A stretch of 64,000 bases of DNA from Emticicia sp. CRIBPO (GCF_009905725.1 NZ_JAAAKV010000013.1:80364-144363), one strand, 5' to 3'; counted from the stretch's first letter, positions 24,612 through 34,445 are shown. Made by a program: numbers and translations. Notes: generated by a model not told the origin, from the letters alone.

Positions 24612-27038
24612 TTAATAAAGCTTGGGAAACTTAGCCGGCAATGCCTCTCTCATTAAAGCATAAGCCTCATCAAAGATGATCTCTGCGTTTGGTTTTGAGA
24701 AATAATCCCCGTCGGAACCGTAAGCCGGGCGATGTTCTTTGGCACTGATAGCTATCGGTTTTGAGTCCAGGTAATGATAAGCGTCCTGTTTGTCCAGCAC
24801 CTGCTGCATCATGTAAGCAGACCCTCCTCCCGGCATGTCTTCATCCGCAAAAATAACCCTGTTGGTTTTCTTGATGGATTCCAGGATGCGGTTGTTGATG
24901 TCAAAAGGAAGCAAAGTCTGTACGTCAATGACCTCCGCATTAATGCCGACTTCCTGCAGCTGATCGGCAGCATCCATTACAATGCGGCACATAGAACCGT
25001 AAGTAACGATCGTAATGTCTGATCCTTCCCTGATCACTTCGGGAATTCCCAAAGGCTCGCAGATATCTGCCAGGTTTTCCGGGCATTTTTCTTTAAGGCG
25101 ATAACCGTTGAGGCATTCGATAACCAGGGCTGGGTCGTCACCTTTGATAAGGGTATTGTAAAAGCCTGCTGCTTTAACAAAATTACGGGGCACGATGATA
25201 TGAATACCCCTTAAAGCATGAAGCATAACAGACATAGGTGAGCCTGAATGCCAGATACCTTCCAGACGGTGTCCGCGGGTTCTGATGATCAGCGGAGCAG
25301 CTTGCTGACCGAATGACCTGTATCTCAGGCAGGCCAGATCGTCGGTTAAGGTCGGTAATGCGTAGTAGATATAATCGAAGTACTGTATCTCAGCGATAGG
25401 TTTAAGTCCACGCATGGCTGCACCAATACCCTGACCGATAATGGAGGTCTCACGGATACCCGTATCGGTGATTCGCAGTTCGCCGTGTTTTTCCTGTAAA
25501 CCTGCAAAACCCTGGTTTACATCACCGATTTTTCCGACATCCTCACCCAGGGCAAATACCAGGGGATTATTTTCAAAAAGACTGTCGAAATAGAGATTGA
25601 TGATTTCCCGGCCGTCTTTTAACGGACTGGTAGGCAGGTATTCAGGAGCTACTTCCTTCACCAGCATGGGTGAAGTAGGATATTCACTGTAAAGATGTGA
25701 ACTGTACCTGTACTCGTTTTTCTCTTCAAGTTTTTTGATTAATCCCTGAAGCTTTATTTTAAAACTCTCTTTTTCCGAGAGGGTTATTCTGATCAGTTTT
25801 TTGAGGGCTGCTATGCCATCTTTTCTTAACAGGTTAGGATTTTTCCCTATCGAGAGCTTGATCTGACGTATTTCTTCTTTTCTGACGCATGTTTTTTCTG
25901 CTTCATTGAGAATATCAAAAACAAGCCTGTTTTCTGTATCAATAGCCGACCTGTAGGCAGTCCAGGAGTCTTTTCTGGCGTTTTTAGCCACTTCTCCGGC
26001 TTCGGCTTCTATTTTTTCCAGTTCGCTGGTTTTGGCATAGCCTTCTTTAAGTATCCACTCCCTGAATTTGCTGTTACAGTCAAATTTATCCTCCCAGTTC
26101 AGACGGTCTTTTGATTTATACCTTTCATGCGACCCGGATGCCGAATGGCCTTGCGGCTGGGTCATTTCAGTGATATGAACCAGTACAGGAATATGCTCGT
26201 CCCTTGCAAATCTGGCGGCCTGCTGATAAGCCCTGAGGAGTTCGGGATAATCCCAGCCCCTGGCCTTGATAATATGTATACCATTTGACTCGGCGGTTTT
26301 CTGAAAACCCGCCATGGCTTCTGAAATGCTGCTTTTGGTAGTTTGATACTCAATCGGCACAGAAATACCGTATCCATCATCCCACACAGAAAACACGACA
26401 GGAATCTGAAGGACGCCCGCAGCATTAACCGATTCGAAAAACATTCCCTGGGAGGTAGAAGCATCGCCGATGGTAGCGAAACACACTTCGTTACCATTAA
26501 CAGAAAATTTATTCTGATTTTTTAATGCCGGATTGTTCCTGTAAAGTTTGGAGGCATAGGCAATTCCTATACTGCGGGGAATCTGCCCGGCTGTTGAAGA
26601 AACATCCATGACATTGTTATACATGTCTGTCTGGGGCAGCCATTCACCGTTGTCATCGATCCATCTGTTGCCGAAGTGGGCATTCATGGCCCTTCCTCCG
26701 GAGAAAATGTCATGCTTGACGTCGGCATGGGCATAAAGTTGTGCATAGAATTGTTGCCAGGTAAGGCCGTCTACAGCCGCAACAAAGGTCTGGTCGCGAT
26801 AATAACCGGACCTGAAATCTCCTTTACGGAAAACTTTAGACATGGCAATCTGGGCAATCTCTTTGCCGTCTCCGAAAATTCCGAATTTGGCACGGCCCAT
26901 AAAAACATCTTTCCTGCCTAATAAACTGACTGCCCTGCTTTCACAAGCCAGACGATAATCATCCAATAATTCTTTCCTTGAGATAATAAGATCAGATGAA
27001 GTGTAATACTCAGTCAATAATTCTCCCATAGGGCGCAA
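24612..27038 (-). CDS. 2-oxoacid dehydrogenase E1 component, fused alpha and beta subunits
   Basis: An 808-residue thiamine-diphosphate enzyme. The alpha-type half (to about residue 360) has the ThDP motif GDASTSQGMFFESVN and TQPQGHSASGSHERY. A linker of about 100 charged residues (360-470) joins it to the beta-type half, which starts LYFDSLFENNPLVFALGEDVG and contains DTGIRETSIIGQGIGAA and RTRGHR. It would decarboxylate pyruvate or branched-chain 2-oxoacids in a complex with E2 and E3. The alpha-beta fusion is common in Bacteroidota. E2/E3 genes are not nearby. The fused architecture suggests the branched-chain or pyruvate type, but the two cannot be distinguished here. Confidence 0.93.
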   Translation of the reverse strand: MRPMGELLTEYYTSSDLIISRKELLDDYRLACESRAVSLLGRKDVFMGRAKFGIFGDGKEIAQIAMSKVFRKGDFRSGYYRDQTFVAAVDGLTWQQFYAQLYAHADVKHDIFSGGRAMNAHFGNRWIDDNGEWLPQTDMYNNVMDVSSTAGQIPRSIGIAYASKLYRNNPALKNQNKFSVNGNEVCFATIGDASTSQGMFFESVNAAGVLQIPVVFSVWDDGYGISVPIEYQTTKSSISEAMAGFQKTAESNGIHIIKARGWDYPELLRAYQQAARFARDEHIPVLVHITEMTQPQGHSASGSHERYKSKDRLNWEDKFDCNSKFREWILKEGYAKTSELEKIEAEAGEVAKNARKDSWTAYRSAIDTENRLVFDILNEAEKTCVRKEEIRQIKLSIGKNPNLLRKDGIAALKKLIRITLSEKESFKIKLQGLIKKLEEKNEYRYSSHLYSEYPTSPMLVKEVAPEYLPTSPLKDGREIINLYFDSLFENNPLVFALGEDVGKIGDVNQGFAGLQEKHGELRITDTGIRETSIIGQGIGAAMRGLKPIAEIQYFDYIYYALPTLTDDLACLRYRSFGQQAAPLIIRTRGHRLEGIWHSGSPMSVMLHALRGIHIIVPRNFVKAAGFYNTLIKGDDPALVIECLNGYRLKEKCPENLADICEPLGIPEVIREGSDITIVTYGSMCRIVMDAADQLQEVGINAEVIDVQTLLPFDINNRILESIKKTNRVIFADEDMPGGGSAYMMQQVLDKQDAYHYLDSKPIAISAKEHRPAYGSDGDYFSKPNAEIIFDEAYALMREALPAKFPKLY

Positions 27039-27142
27039 TTGAATAATTAGTATGACAACTATTTTTTGTAAAAATACGATTTTTTTTTGAGTTTACAATA
27101 TGCAGGGGCAGGTTTGGTTCTTTGTTAATGCATTGTTAAAAA

Positions 27143-27175
27143 TTTGCAGATTGTCAGAAGTTGGGCTTTTATTTG
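27143..27175 (+). promoter_or_regulatory. Likely promoter of the DUF1573 gene
   Basis: TTTG (27143-27146), a 21-bp spacer and TTTATTTG (27168-27175) give one mismatch to TAnnTTTG. It leaves a leader of about 55 nt before the ATG at 27239. Confidence 0.45.
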
Positions 27176-27238
27176 CGTATAAATTAAAGAACAAGAAAGA
27201 CTTAAATTAGAATACCAAAACAAAAAACTGTTAAAACA

Positions 27239-27628
27239 ATGAAAAAATTCCTTTTTACCTTGATGGCCATTGTGGCTTTTGCAGCGGCATCAAATGCTCA
27301 GGCACGTGCTAAATTTAACAAAGAAGCTCATGATTTCGGAAAATTGAGCGAAGGTCCGATCGCGACTTACAGCTTTGAAGTAACCAACACCGGTACTGCT
27401 CCGTTGATCATTAACAACGCTCAGCCTTCATGCGGATGTACTACACCTGAATGGCCTAAAGATCCGATCATGCCAGGTGCTAAAGGGCTTATCAAAGTAG
27501 GTTATAACACTGCGGGTCGTCCGGGTAACTTTACCAAAACCATTACTGTTACCAGCAATGCTGAAAACGGAACTGTAATTCTGACCATCAAGGGGTCTGT
27601 TAATGCCAAAGGCAGCGGATCCAGATAA
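27239..27628 (+). CDS. Secreted DUF1573 domain protein
   Basis: A 129-residue protein with a signal peptide (FLFTLMAIVAFAAASNAQA) and one Ig-like DUF1573 domain: FNKEAHDFGKLSEG, FEVTNTGTAPLIINNAQPSC, GCTTPEWPK and GLIKVGYNTAGRPG. These short periplasmic or surface proteins are widespread in Bacteroidota and of unknown function. The CGC pair is typical of the family. The gene is flanked by its own promoter and a strong terminator, so it is probably monocistronic and possibly highly expressed, since its codon use looks like that of the ribosomal/ATPase-type genes. Confidence 0.93.
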   Translation: MKKFLFTLMAIVAFAAASNAQARAKFNKEAHDFGKLSEGPIATYSFEVTNTGTAPLIINNAQPSCGCTTPEWPKDPIMPGAKGLIKVGYNTAGRPGNFTKTITVTSNAENGTVILTIKGSVNAKGSGSR

Positions 27629-27648
27629 TATATTCCTGTATTAATTTT

Positions 27649-27690
27649 AAGGCCATTCATCTAAAAATGAATGGCCTTTTATTTTTTTTG
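27649..27690 (+). terminator. Terminator of the DUF1573 gene
   Basis: AAGGCCATTCAT (27649-27660), a 6-nt loop and ATGAATGGCCTT (27667-27678) form a perfect 12-bp stem followed by a long T-tract. Confidence 0.95.
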
Positions 27691-27736
27691 AATTTTTAAT
27701 CTTTTATATTGAATTTCAAAAAAAACGAAGAAACTT

Positions 27737-28942
27737 ATGACCATACTATGCATTTGCACATTCTTTAAAGGGGCCGAGTTTTTAAGAGCCTCCAAAGCCG
27801 AGGGCAACACCGTTCTGCTTCTGACCAACAAAGCCCTTGAATACAAACCCTGGCCCAGAGAAAGTATCGATGAGTTTTTTTTTCTTGACAATGTTGAAAA
27901 CAGCTTTGACACCTACAGGAAGATCATAGACGGGATGTCTTTTTTGATGAGATCAAAAAAAATTGACCTGGTGGTGGCACTGGACGACTTTGATGTGGAA
28001 AAAGCAGCATTGGTCAGGGAACACTTCAGGATTCCGGGAATGGGTCAGACCACCGCCAGATATTTCAGGGACAAGCTGGCCATGCGTGTGCAGGCTGAAG
28101 ATAAAGGCATCGCTGTGCCGGTGTTCAGTCCTCTTTTTAATGACGTTGAAATAACAGAGTATTTACATAAAACAACCCCGCCATGGGTGATCAAGCCCCG
28201 TTCCGAAGCTTCTGCGGCGGGAATCAAGAAAGTCTATGCGTTTCAGGAAGCCTGGGACACCGTTCACAGCCTTGGAGAAGAACGCCACAATTTCTTAATA
28301 GAGCAATTCAAGCCCGGTGATGTATACCATGTAGATTCCCTGATCATTGGTGGTGAAGTGGTCTTCAGCCGCTGCAGTCAGTACCTGAGTACTCCTTTTG
28401 AAGTAGCCCATGGTGGCGGGATTTTCGGGTCGGTCACTGTTGAACATGCTTCTCTGGATGAACAGGCCCTTACCCTGGTTAATTACCAGGTGATGAAGGC
28501 TTTTGGTATGAAATTCAGTGCTTCGCATACCGAAGTCATCAAATGTTATGAAGACGGCAACTACTATTTCCTGGAAACGGCATCCAGGGTAGGTGGGGCA
28601 CATCTGGCCGAGATGGTCGAGGCTTCTTCAGGCATAAACCTGTGGAAAGAGTGGGCCAAGATAGAGACTTCTGTGGCAGAAAATAAACCATATACCCTTC
28701 CTCCGGTTGAAAAAATGTATTCCGGGATCATTATTTCCCTGTCCAGTCATCAGCATCCTGATTTATCGGCCTTTAATGACGAGGAAATTTACTGGAAAAT
28801 GGATGATGAATACCATGTCGGTCTCATTGTAAAATCAGACAGCAGGGCCAGGGTAGTTGAGCTGCTGGATAAGTATGCCAGGATGATTTATGACCTGGGC
28901 TATCATGCCTCTGCTCCCGCACCGGATAAACCGGTTCACTGA
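27737..28942 (+). CDS. ATP-grasp domain protein
   Basis: A 401-residue protein with the ATP-grasp order: a pre-ATP-grasp Rossmann-like part (ILCICTFFKGAEFLRASKAEG), the lysine region PWVIKPRSEASAAGIKKV, VYHVDSLIIGGEV, and the metal-binding region FLETASRVGGAHLAEMVE. ATP-grasp enzymes join a carboxylate to an amine or thiol through an acyl phosphate. The carbamoyl-phosphate-synthase/L-amino-acid-ligase type branch seems closest, but the substrate cannot be predicted. It overlaps the convergent receptor-regulator gene by 7 bp at its stop codon and has no operon partner. Confidence 0.88.
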   Translation: MTILCICTFFKGAEFLRASKAEGNTVLLLTNKALEYKPWPRESIDEFFFLDNVENSFDTYRKIIDGMSFLMRSKKIDLVVALDDFDVEKAALVREHFRIPGMGQTTARYFRDKLAMRVQAEDKGIAVPVFSPLFNDVEITEYLHKTTPPWVIKPRSEASAAGIKKVYAFQEAWDTVHSLGEERHNFLIEQFKPGDVYHVDSLIIGGEVVFSRCSQYLSTPFEVAHGGGIFGSVTVEHASLDEQALTLVNYQVMKAFGMKFSASHTEVIKCYEDGNYYFLETASRVGGAHLAEMVEASSGINLWKEWAKIETSVAENKPYTLPPVEKMYSGIIISLSSHQHPDLSAFNDEEIYWKMDDEYHVGLIVKSDSRARVVELLDKYARMIYDLGYHASAPAPDKPVH

Positions 28943-30396
28943 TCACCGGCTCTTTCCTGTTCTACGATATACCGGACAGCTTCTGCTTTGGAGTTGATCT
29001 GCAGTTTTGTATATATATTTTTGATATGCGTTCTGACCGTGTGCGGGCTGATAAACATGGCTGAGGCAATTTCCTGATACGAAAATCCGTTGGCAAAGGC
29101 TTTCAGGATCTCCGTTTCCCGCTTTGATAAAATACCGTTGGATTCACTGATGACTTTCGGTTCCGGTTTACCTGTTTCCGGTATTTCTTCGGTGCGGAAT
29201 AAAAAAGCCCTTATCCTGAAAATCATGGCCACCGACAAAATGATGATTTCGATCAGGAAGCCGACCAGGTATGCATAAGGCTGTACAATCCAGAAATTGA
29301 ACACCGGGTTAAAATACTGGGGGATGATATAGGACAGGATAGGAGGGATGCTTGCAATAAGGTAAATCACCGCCATTTGATTTCCGGAGGTGCTGTAAAG
29401 AATAGAAACCAGAGACCAGACCAGGATGATAAGGATAAATATCCGTCCTAACCAGCCCCAGATCAATAAGAAGGTGTCGCCGGCAGCATTCTGCCAAAGC
29501 GGACTGAATATCGATGGTATCAGTAACACCCAGAAAAAAATGGCCAGAATCCTTAGTCCACGCTCCAGGTAAGGCTTTGAAGTAAGGGAAAGTTTGGTAA
29601 AAGAAAGAATGAACAGGGCTGTCCAGAAAATGGAAGAGTAATTAAAATAAGGATAAATGTTATAAACGCTGTTCTGAAATATTCCTTTCGGGACATATTC
29701 ATAAAAATAGCCCTCAAGGTTCAGGAAAATAAGCATGAGGCTGATGACATACATGCCGTAGTAATTGAAAACTTTCATTTTTGAAACAAATCCGATCGTA
29801 AAATTGAGGATGGCGATCAGGAGGAAAATGCCCAGGAAAATACCCCAGAACAAATTGGACATCCGTTCGCTTTGCTCAAAAGCATCTTTTTCCCAGATGA
29901 TCAAAGGGAATTTATTGTTATTAAAAAGATTCCGCCCTTTGAGGTAAACCGTGTAACGATGGCCGGGTTGTATTTTCAATGGAAAAACAAAATCGCGATG
30001 CGGATAGTACCTCCCGGTCAGGGGAGTTTTGCTGCTGATTTCTTCAAACTTATCCACGATCTTATTTTCTTCAAAAAGATAAAAGCTGATTTCATCAAAA
30101 ATGGCAGAATTGACATGGAGAAGAAATTCATTGGAAACAGTCCCCGAAGTACTGAAAGAAAACCTGACCCAACAGACAGATTTACCCCACCCGAAATTTG
30201 GAATGGTGGTTTTGGAAAGTGAAAAGGGCTGCTGAGTGATTTCATGAATGGTCAGAGACTGGCTTTGGTCCTTAAAAACGAACAGACTGTCTTTTAAAAT
30301 TTCTTTTTGCTGCCGGTTGTCAACTACATATTCAGCAATTCCCTGAAGAGGAAAAGCAAGGAACAAGATGATTAATAGCAGGTTTTTAGGTAACAT
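28936..30396 (-). CDS. 7TM-DISM receptor fused to a LuxR-type HTH
   Basis: A 486-residue membrane regulator. A signal peptide leads into an extracellular 7TMR-DISMED2-type jelly-roll (about 25-180; GKSVCWVRFSFS, GRYYPHRDFVFPLKIQPGHRY shown only as HRDFVFPLKIQPGHRY). Seven hydrophobic segments follow (about 185-395), then a short linker and a C-terminal LuxR/GerE helix-turn-helix (LSKRETEILKAFANGFSYQE shown in part: SKRETEILKAFANG, FISPHTVRTHIKNIYTKL). DNA-binding output straight from a 7TM receptor, with no kinase or receiver, implies a membrane-tethered one-component regulator. The ligand is unknown; the extracellular domain type often senses carbohydrates. Confidence 0.9.
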   Translation of the reverse strand: MLPKNLLLIILFLAFPLQGIAEYVVDNRQQKEILKDSLFVFKDQSQSLTIHEITQQPFSLSKTTIPNFGWGKSVCWVRFSFSTSGTVSNEFLLHVNSAIFDEISFYLFEENKIVDKFEEISSKTPLTGRYYPHRDFVFPLKIQPGHRYTVYLKGRNLFNNNKFPLIIWEKDAFEQSERMSNLFWGIFLGIFLLIAILNFTIGFVSKMKVFNYYGMYVISLMLIFLNLEGYFYEYVPKGIFQNSVYNIYPYFNYSSIFWTALFILSFTKLSLTSKPYLERGLRILAIFFWVLLIPSIFSPLWQNAAGDTFLLIWGWLGRIFILIILVWSLVSILYSTSGNQMAVIYLIASIPPILSYIIPQYFNPVFNFWIVQPYAYLVGFLIEIIILSVAMIFRIRAFLFRTEEIPETGKPEPKVISESNGILSKRETEILKAFANGFSYQEIASAMFISPHTVRTHIKNIYTKLQINSKAEAVRYIVEQERAGDQ

Positions 30397-30520
30397 TAAT
30401 GCAATTTAGTCAAAATACCACATTTGAGGTATTGAATGAATCGCAATTTTTTTGGTGGTTTGTCAAAGCTAAACAAGTGGTCTTCCAGACACAGACCAGG
30501 CTGATTAAAAAAACACTGCC

Positions 30521-31555
30521 ATGAAAAAAACTTTATTCATCTGCTTATTATTTCCCACTTTCCTGATGGCCCAGATCGGCTCCAAAGTACCATCAGGCAA
30601 AACTTCTCTCAGTGGCAAATGGACCAATAACCAATTCGGATTTGCGATGATCCTGCAATTGAATCAGGATGGAAGCGGAAGCTTTGACGGAGAGAAAATA
30701 ACCTACACCAGCACTTCCAATATCCTTTCCGTAAAACAGGACGGTGAAACCACCCGGTACAATTACTCACTTCAAGGCGGGAAACTTACCCTATCCGGAG
30801 GCGACCTGGACGCCCCCCTGAGTTTTTCCAGGGACGGCACGTCTGTTTCCGGCCCTGCACCGAATTCGACAACCTTGGTGAAGCCCGGTAATACAAAAAA
30901 TACAGCGGCTGGTCTTACTGGCACCTGGAGCGGAAATGGCGAAACCATGGTTTTTCAGGCCGGGGGAAAAGGATTGTACAATGGTGTTGCGTTTAATTAC
31001 ACCACCAGCGGTGATGTTCTGACCATTTCAAGTTCATCCGGGTCTTCGGATCTTCAATTCGCAGTTAACGGAAACTATCTGACGCTCAGTGGAAACGGAA
31101 CTACCGTTATGCTCCAGGGTGGGACGGCCTATTCGGCACCGTCCGGCAATAACCAAACCTATGGACAAAACTCGGGAGGGTCATATAGCCAAAATTCCGG
31201 AGGTGGAATTGACCAGAGTATTGTAGGTAAGTGGTGCTGGGTCAATACTTCGTCCACCTATTCCAGTAGCTACAACAGCAGTAAATGTATTGTCATTAAC
31301 GGAAACGGCACCTATGAATACTATGCAGAAGGTTCAATCAGCGGGTATGGAGGCGGCGGATACGGGGGTTCAAGCAGCCAGAGTTCAGACAGCGGCACCT
31401 GGCGGGTATCAGGCAATGCTATCCAGGTGCAGTCCAGGTCTGAAGGCAATAAAACCTATTCTTTTCAAAAAAGAAATCATCCTAAAAACGGAGATCCTAT
31501 GATAGTGATTGATGGAGATACCTATGTGAGTTATTATAAAAAATCGCCTTGGTAA
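30521..31555 (+). CDS. Secreted protein with three lipocalin-like repeats and a Gly/Ser-rich insert
   Basis: A 344-residue protein with a signal peptide (LFICLLFPTFLMAQ). Three related beta-rich segments are visible: GKWTNNQFGFAMIL at about 32-105, GTWSGNGETMVFQAG at about 131-200, and GKWCWVNTSSTYSS at about 236-340. Each opens G-[KT]-W and runs on to a Gly-rich GSF/GLY/GTY strand; this looks like internal duplication of a lipocalin-like unit. A low-complexity Gln/Asn/Gly/Ser stretch (about 207-232) joins the last two, and a Gly/Ser-rich loop lies inside the third. No precise family is recognised. Its stop codon overlaps the next start (TAATG). Confidence 0.7.
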   Translation: MKKTLFICLLFPTFLMAQIGSKVPSGKTSLSGKWTNNQFGFAMILQLNQDGSGSFDGEKITYTSTSNILSVKQDGETTRYNYSLQGGKLTLSGGDLDAPLSFSRDGTSVSGPAPNSTTLVKPGNTKNTAAGLTGTWSGNGETMVFQAGGKGLYNGVAFNYTTSGDVLTISSSSGSSDLQFAVNGNYLTLSGNGTTVMLQGGTAYSAPSGNNQTYGQNSGGSYSQNSGGGIDQSIVGKWCWVNTSSTYSSSYNSSKCIVINGNGTYEYYAEGSISGYGGGGYGGSSSQSSDSGTWRVSGNAIQVQSRSEGNKTYSFQKRNHPKNGDPMIVIDGDTYVSYYKKSPW

Positions 31556-31995
31556 TGAGCAAGATACCATTTAAGCAAAAACCTCCTGAAACATTTTTTC
31601 AGAAGCATTTCAAGCTCATTTTTATCATGACAGGATCACTTTTCTTCCTGGCGGTCCTCTGGATTTTCTACTCCCAGTCCCGCTTTATGAAGACTGCGGA
31701 AACGACTACGGCTGAGGTCGTTGATTTTGAAATACCCCAAGGGAAAAGGTTGCCCCAACCCATATTTGAATATTACACACCGGATAACCTGAAGCACACT
31801 TATCATCATCCCGAAGGTACCAATCCTCCGTCTTATCACATAGGAGAAAAGACCACCCTCTATTATGATCCTCAAAATCCTGAGGATGTCATGTTGGGTT
31901 ACAGTTATATCGCTATGGCCATCTTAAGTTTTATGGGCCTGATTTTCCTGGTCATTGGCCTGGCTTCCAAACGCGTCACATTTAAACTAAAATAA
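31555..31995 (+). CDS. DUF3592-type membrane protein 1
   Basis: The ATG at 31555 overlaps the preceding stop codon (TAATG), giving 146 residues; a TTG at 31549 is the alternative. There are two membrane helices (about 21-43 and 117-137) flanking an extracytoplasmic part with TTAEVVDFE, PQPIFEYYTPDN and YHIGEKTTLYYDPQNPEDV, as in DUF3592. It is coupled translationally to the repeat protein upstream and is followed by a diverged copy. Function unknown. Confidence 0.78.
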   Translation: MSKIPFKQKPPETFFQKHFKLIFIMTGSLFFLAVLWIFYSQSRFMKTAETTTAEVVDFEIPQGKRLPQPIFEYYTPDNLKHTYHHPEGTNPPSYHIGEKTTLYYDPQNPEDVMLGYSYIAMAILSFMGLIFLVIGLASKRVTFKLK

Positions 31996-32009
31996 ACCAT
32001 TATTATCCC

Positions 32010-32408
32010 ATGAAATACGTCATATTAACATTCATCCTGGTAGGGGTATTGCTTTTGGGCATATCAGGGTATATTTTCAATTCTAACCGGAGTTTTGCTA
32101 AAAAGGCCATCGAAAAGACCGGAGTGGTGGTTGACTATGAATCTTCGGGGAGAAGGTCACGGGGAATGGCCCCGGTGATTGAGTATCAAACCAAAGACGG
32201 ATCTTTCAGGTTGTATTACCACAATGTTTATACTACCCCGCCTTCTTATGAGATCGGTGAGAAAGTCCAGATACTCGTAAATCCCGACGAAGACCGTGAT
32301 GTCAGAATTAAAGGAGAATCCATCGTTTTCTGGATATTATTCGGGCTCGGATTTGTTTTTATGGCCTTCGGGGTTGTTTTCTTTTTTGCTTTCAGAAAAG
32401 AGATCTGA
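32010..32408 (+). CDS. DUF3592-type membrane protein 2
   Basis: 132 residues, a diverged duplicate of the gene 14 bp upstream: TGVVVDYE, APVIEYQTKDG and YEIGEKVQILVNPDEDRDV match the corresponding parts of its neighbour. Two membrane helices lie at about 4-24 and 107-128. The tandem pair with the secreted repeat protein forms a three-gene operon of unknown role, probably at the cell envelope. Confidence 0.78.
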   Translation: MKYVILTFILVGVLLLGISGYIFNSNRSFAKKAIEKTGVVVDYESSGRRSRGMAPVIEYQTKDGSFRLYYHNVYTTPPSYEIGEKVQILVNPDEDRDVRIKGESIVFWILFGLGFVFMAFGVVFFFAFRKEI

Positions 32409-32802
32409 TAAGTCCCCGGTTTTGAAGAATAAATCATTTTTTTATTACATAAGTGGTATTTCAGGGCTTGGTCAAGCCTTTAAAAGTATGAAGGTTATGC
32501 CTGTTTATACTTTACAAAAGTCTGTTTTTTCGATGAATAAGCCGCGGAGCTGAATGCACTCATCTACACTTTACTATTTTTTGTCTCCGTGATTGAAAGA
32601 GATCCGGCAGGTTAGCCGGCATTTGAACGGGGCAACATCTATAAAAAGTGCAAGGTTTGGAGACATTTTTTTCAGTTTTTATCGGAATTATGAAATTTTT
32701 TTAGTTATTTCGCACCCGAAAAAGAAGACTAATTGATGAAACTTTATTTTTATCCGTCATTCTTCTCTTTGTTATTAATCAAAAAAATCATCATAAATAA
32801 AC
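32409..32802. other. Long leader region upstream of atpA
   Basis: No credible gene. A small overlapping frame ending at 32553 has no family features. The sequence TTATTTCGC near 32706-32714 is the best promoter candidate but departs from TAnnTTTG. No atpH or atpF gene lies here. Confidence 0.4.
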
Positions 32803-34380
32803 ATGGCATCAGTTAGACCAGACGAAGTTTCGGCTATTTTGCGTGAGCAACTGGCAGGCTCAAAAACCGAAGCGGAACTCGAAGAAGTTGGTACCGTACT
32901 CCAGATTGGTGACGGTGTAGCTCGTATTTACGGACTTTCAAAAGTACAGGCCGGTGAATTGATAGAATTCGAAAACGGCCTTAAGGCTCTTGCCCTTAAC
33001 CTTGAAGAAGATAATGTTGGAGCGGTATTGTTGGGAGACTCATCAGGGATCAAAGAGGGAGCTACTGCAAAACGTACAGGTGAAATCGCCTCTATCAAAG
33101 TAGGTGAAGGCATCGTTGGACGTGTAGTGAACACATTGGCCGAGCCGATCGATGGTAACGGTCCGATTCAGGGAGAAACTTTTGAAATGCCTTTGGAGCG
33201 TAAAGCACCGGGTGTTATCTATCGTCAGCCCGTAACAGAACCTCTTCAGACAGGTATCAAAGCTATTGATGCGATGATTCCGATCGGTCGTGGTCAGCGT
33301 GAGTTGGTTATCGGTGACCGTCAGACAGGTAAAACAGCTGTTTGTATTGACACCATCATCAACCAGAAAGAATTCTACGACAAAGGTGAGCCGGTTTACT
33401 GTATTTATGTAGCTTGTGGACAGAAAGCCTCTACGATCAAAGCTGTTGAGCAGACTTTGCGTCGTTACGGAGCTATGGACTACACAGTTATCGTTGCTGC
33501 AGGTGCCTCAGATCCTTCTCCAATGCAATTCTTCTCTCCGTTTACAGGTGCTGCCATCGGAGAATATTTCAGAGATACTGGCCGTCCGGCTTTAGTAATA
33601 TATGACGATTTGTCAAAACAAGCGGTAGCTTACCGTGAAGTTTCATTGCTTCTTCGTCGTCCTCCGGGACGTGAGGCTTATCCAGGTGACGTATTCTACC
33701 TTCACTCAAGATTGCTGGAACGTGCTGCGAAAGTCAACGAATCTGACGAAATCGCACAGGCAATGAACGACCTTCCTCCTTCATTGAAAGGGAAAGTAAA
33801 AGGTGGTGGTTCATTAACAGCCCTTCCGATCATTGAAACTCAGGCAGGTGACGTTTCGGCTTACATCCCGACTAACGTAATCTCAATTACTGACGGACAG
33901 ATCTTCCTTGAGTCTAACTTGTTTAACTCAGGTATCCGTCCTGCGATCAACGTAGGTATCTCGGTATCACGTGTAGGTGGTAATGCCCAGGTTAAATCGA
34001 TGAAGAAAGTAGCAGGTACTTTGAAACTGGATCAGGCTCAGTTCCGTGAATTGGAAGCCTTCTCTAAATTCGGTTCAGACCTTGATGCTGCTACCAAACT
34101 CGTTATCGAGCGTGGTCGTCGTAACCAGGAAATTTTGAAACAAGGACAATATCAGCCGGTTTCTGTAGGAGAGCAAATCGCTATCATTTATGGTTCGATC
34201 AACGGAATCATGGATAACGTTCCTGTAGAACGCGTAAAAGAATTCGAAAGCGAATTCCTGACTTTATTGAAGTCAACCAAACCGGAATTTGTAAGCAGCC
34301 TTGCTGCAGGTAAACTTGATTCTGAAATTACAGACTATATTGTAAAAACAGGAAAAGAGCTTGCTTTAAAATACGCTTAA
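32803..34380 (+). CDS. atpA: ATP synthase F1 subunit alpha
   Basis: A 525-residue F1 alpha subunit, full length. The N-terminal [11 protein letters not shown], Walker [15 protein letters not shown] (about residues 169-182), [20 protein letters not shown] and the arginine-finger segment [15 protein letters not shown] are all present. It forms the non-catalytic nucleotide sites of the F1 hexamer. atpG follows 65 bp downstream with a hairpin between them. atpH, normally just upstream, is absent; atpD-atpC lie about 11 kb away. Confidence 0.99.
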   Translation: MASVRPDEVSAILREQLAGSKTEAELEEVGTVLQIGDGVARIYGLSKVQAGELIEFENGLKALALNLEEDNVGAVLLGDSSGIKEGATAKRTGEIASIKVGEGIVGRVVNTLAEPIDGNGPIQGETFEMPLERKAPGVIYRQPVTEPLQTGIKAIDAMIPIGRGQRELVIGDRQTGKTAVCIDTIINQKEFYDKGEPVYCIYVACGQKASTIKAVEQTLRRYGAMDYTVIVAAGASDPSPMQFFSPFTGAAIGEYFRDTGRPALVIYDDLSKQAVAYREVSLLLRRPPGREAYPGDVFYLHSRLLERAAKVNESDEIAQAMNDLPPSLKGKVKGGGSLTALPIIETQAGDVSAYIPTNVISITDGQIFLESNLFNSGIRPAINVGISVSRVGGNAQVKSMKKVAGTLKLDQAQFRELEAFSKFGSDLDAATKLVIERGRRNQEILKQGQYQPVSVGEQIAIIYGSINGIMDNVPVERVKEFESEFLTLLKSTKPEFVSSLAAGKLDSEITDYIVKTGKELALKYA

Positions 34381-34390
34381 TTCATTTGAA

Positions 34391-34421
34391 AATCCGGATG
34401 ACTGATTCAGTCGTCCGGATT
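34391..34421 (+). other. Strong intercistronic hairpin between atpA and atpG
   Basis: AATCCGGATGACTG pairs with CAGTCGTCCGGATT around a 3-nt loop, with a single T-G wobble. No T-tract follows, so it is more likely to stabilise mRNA or set processing and subunit stoichiometry than to terminate. Confidence 0.7.
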
Positions 34422-34445
34422 AAATAGTTTTCAAAAGGATATACC

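Noticed and set aside
32296..32553. Open frame of 85 codons overlapping the DUF3592 gene
   Set aside because: Out of frame with a supported gene for half its length and without family features in the rest.
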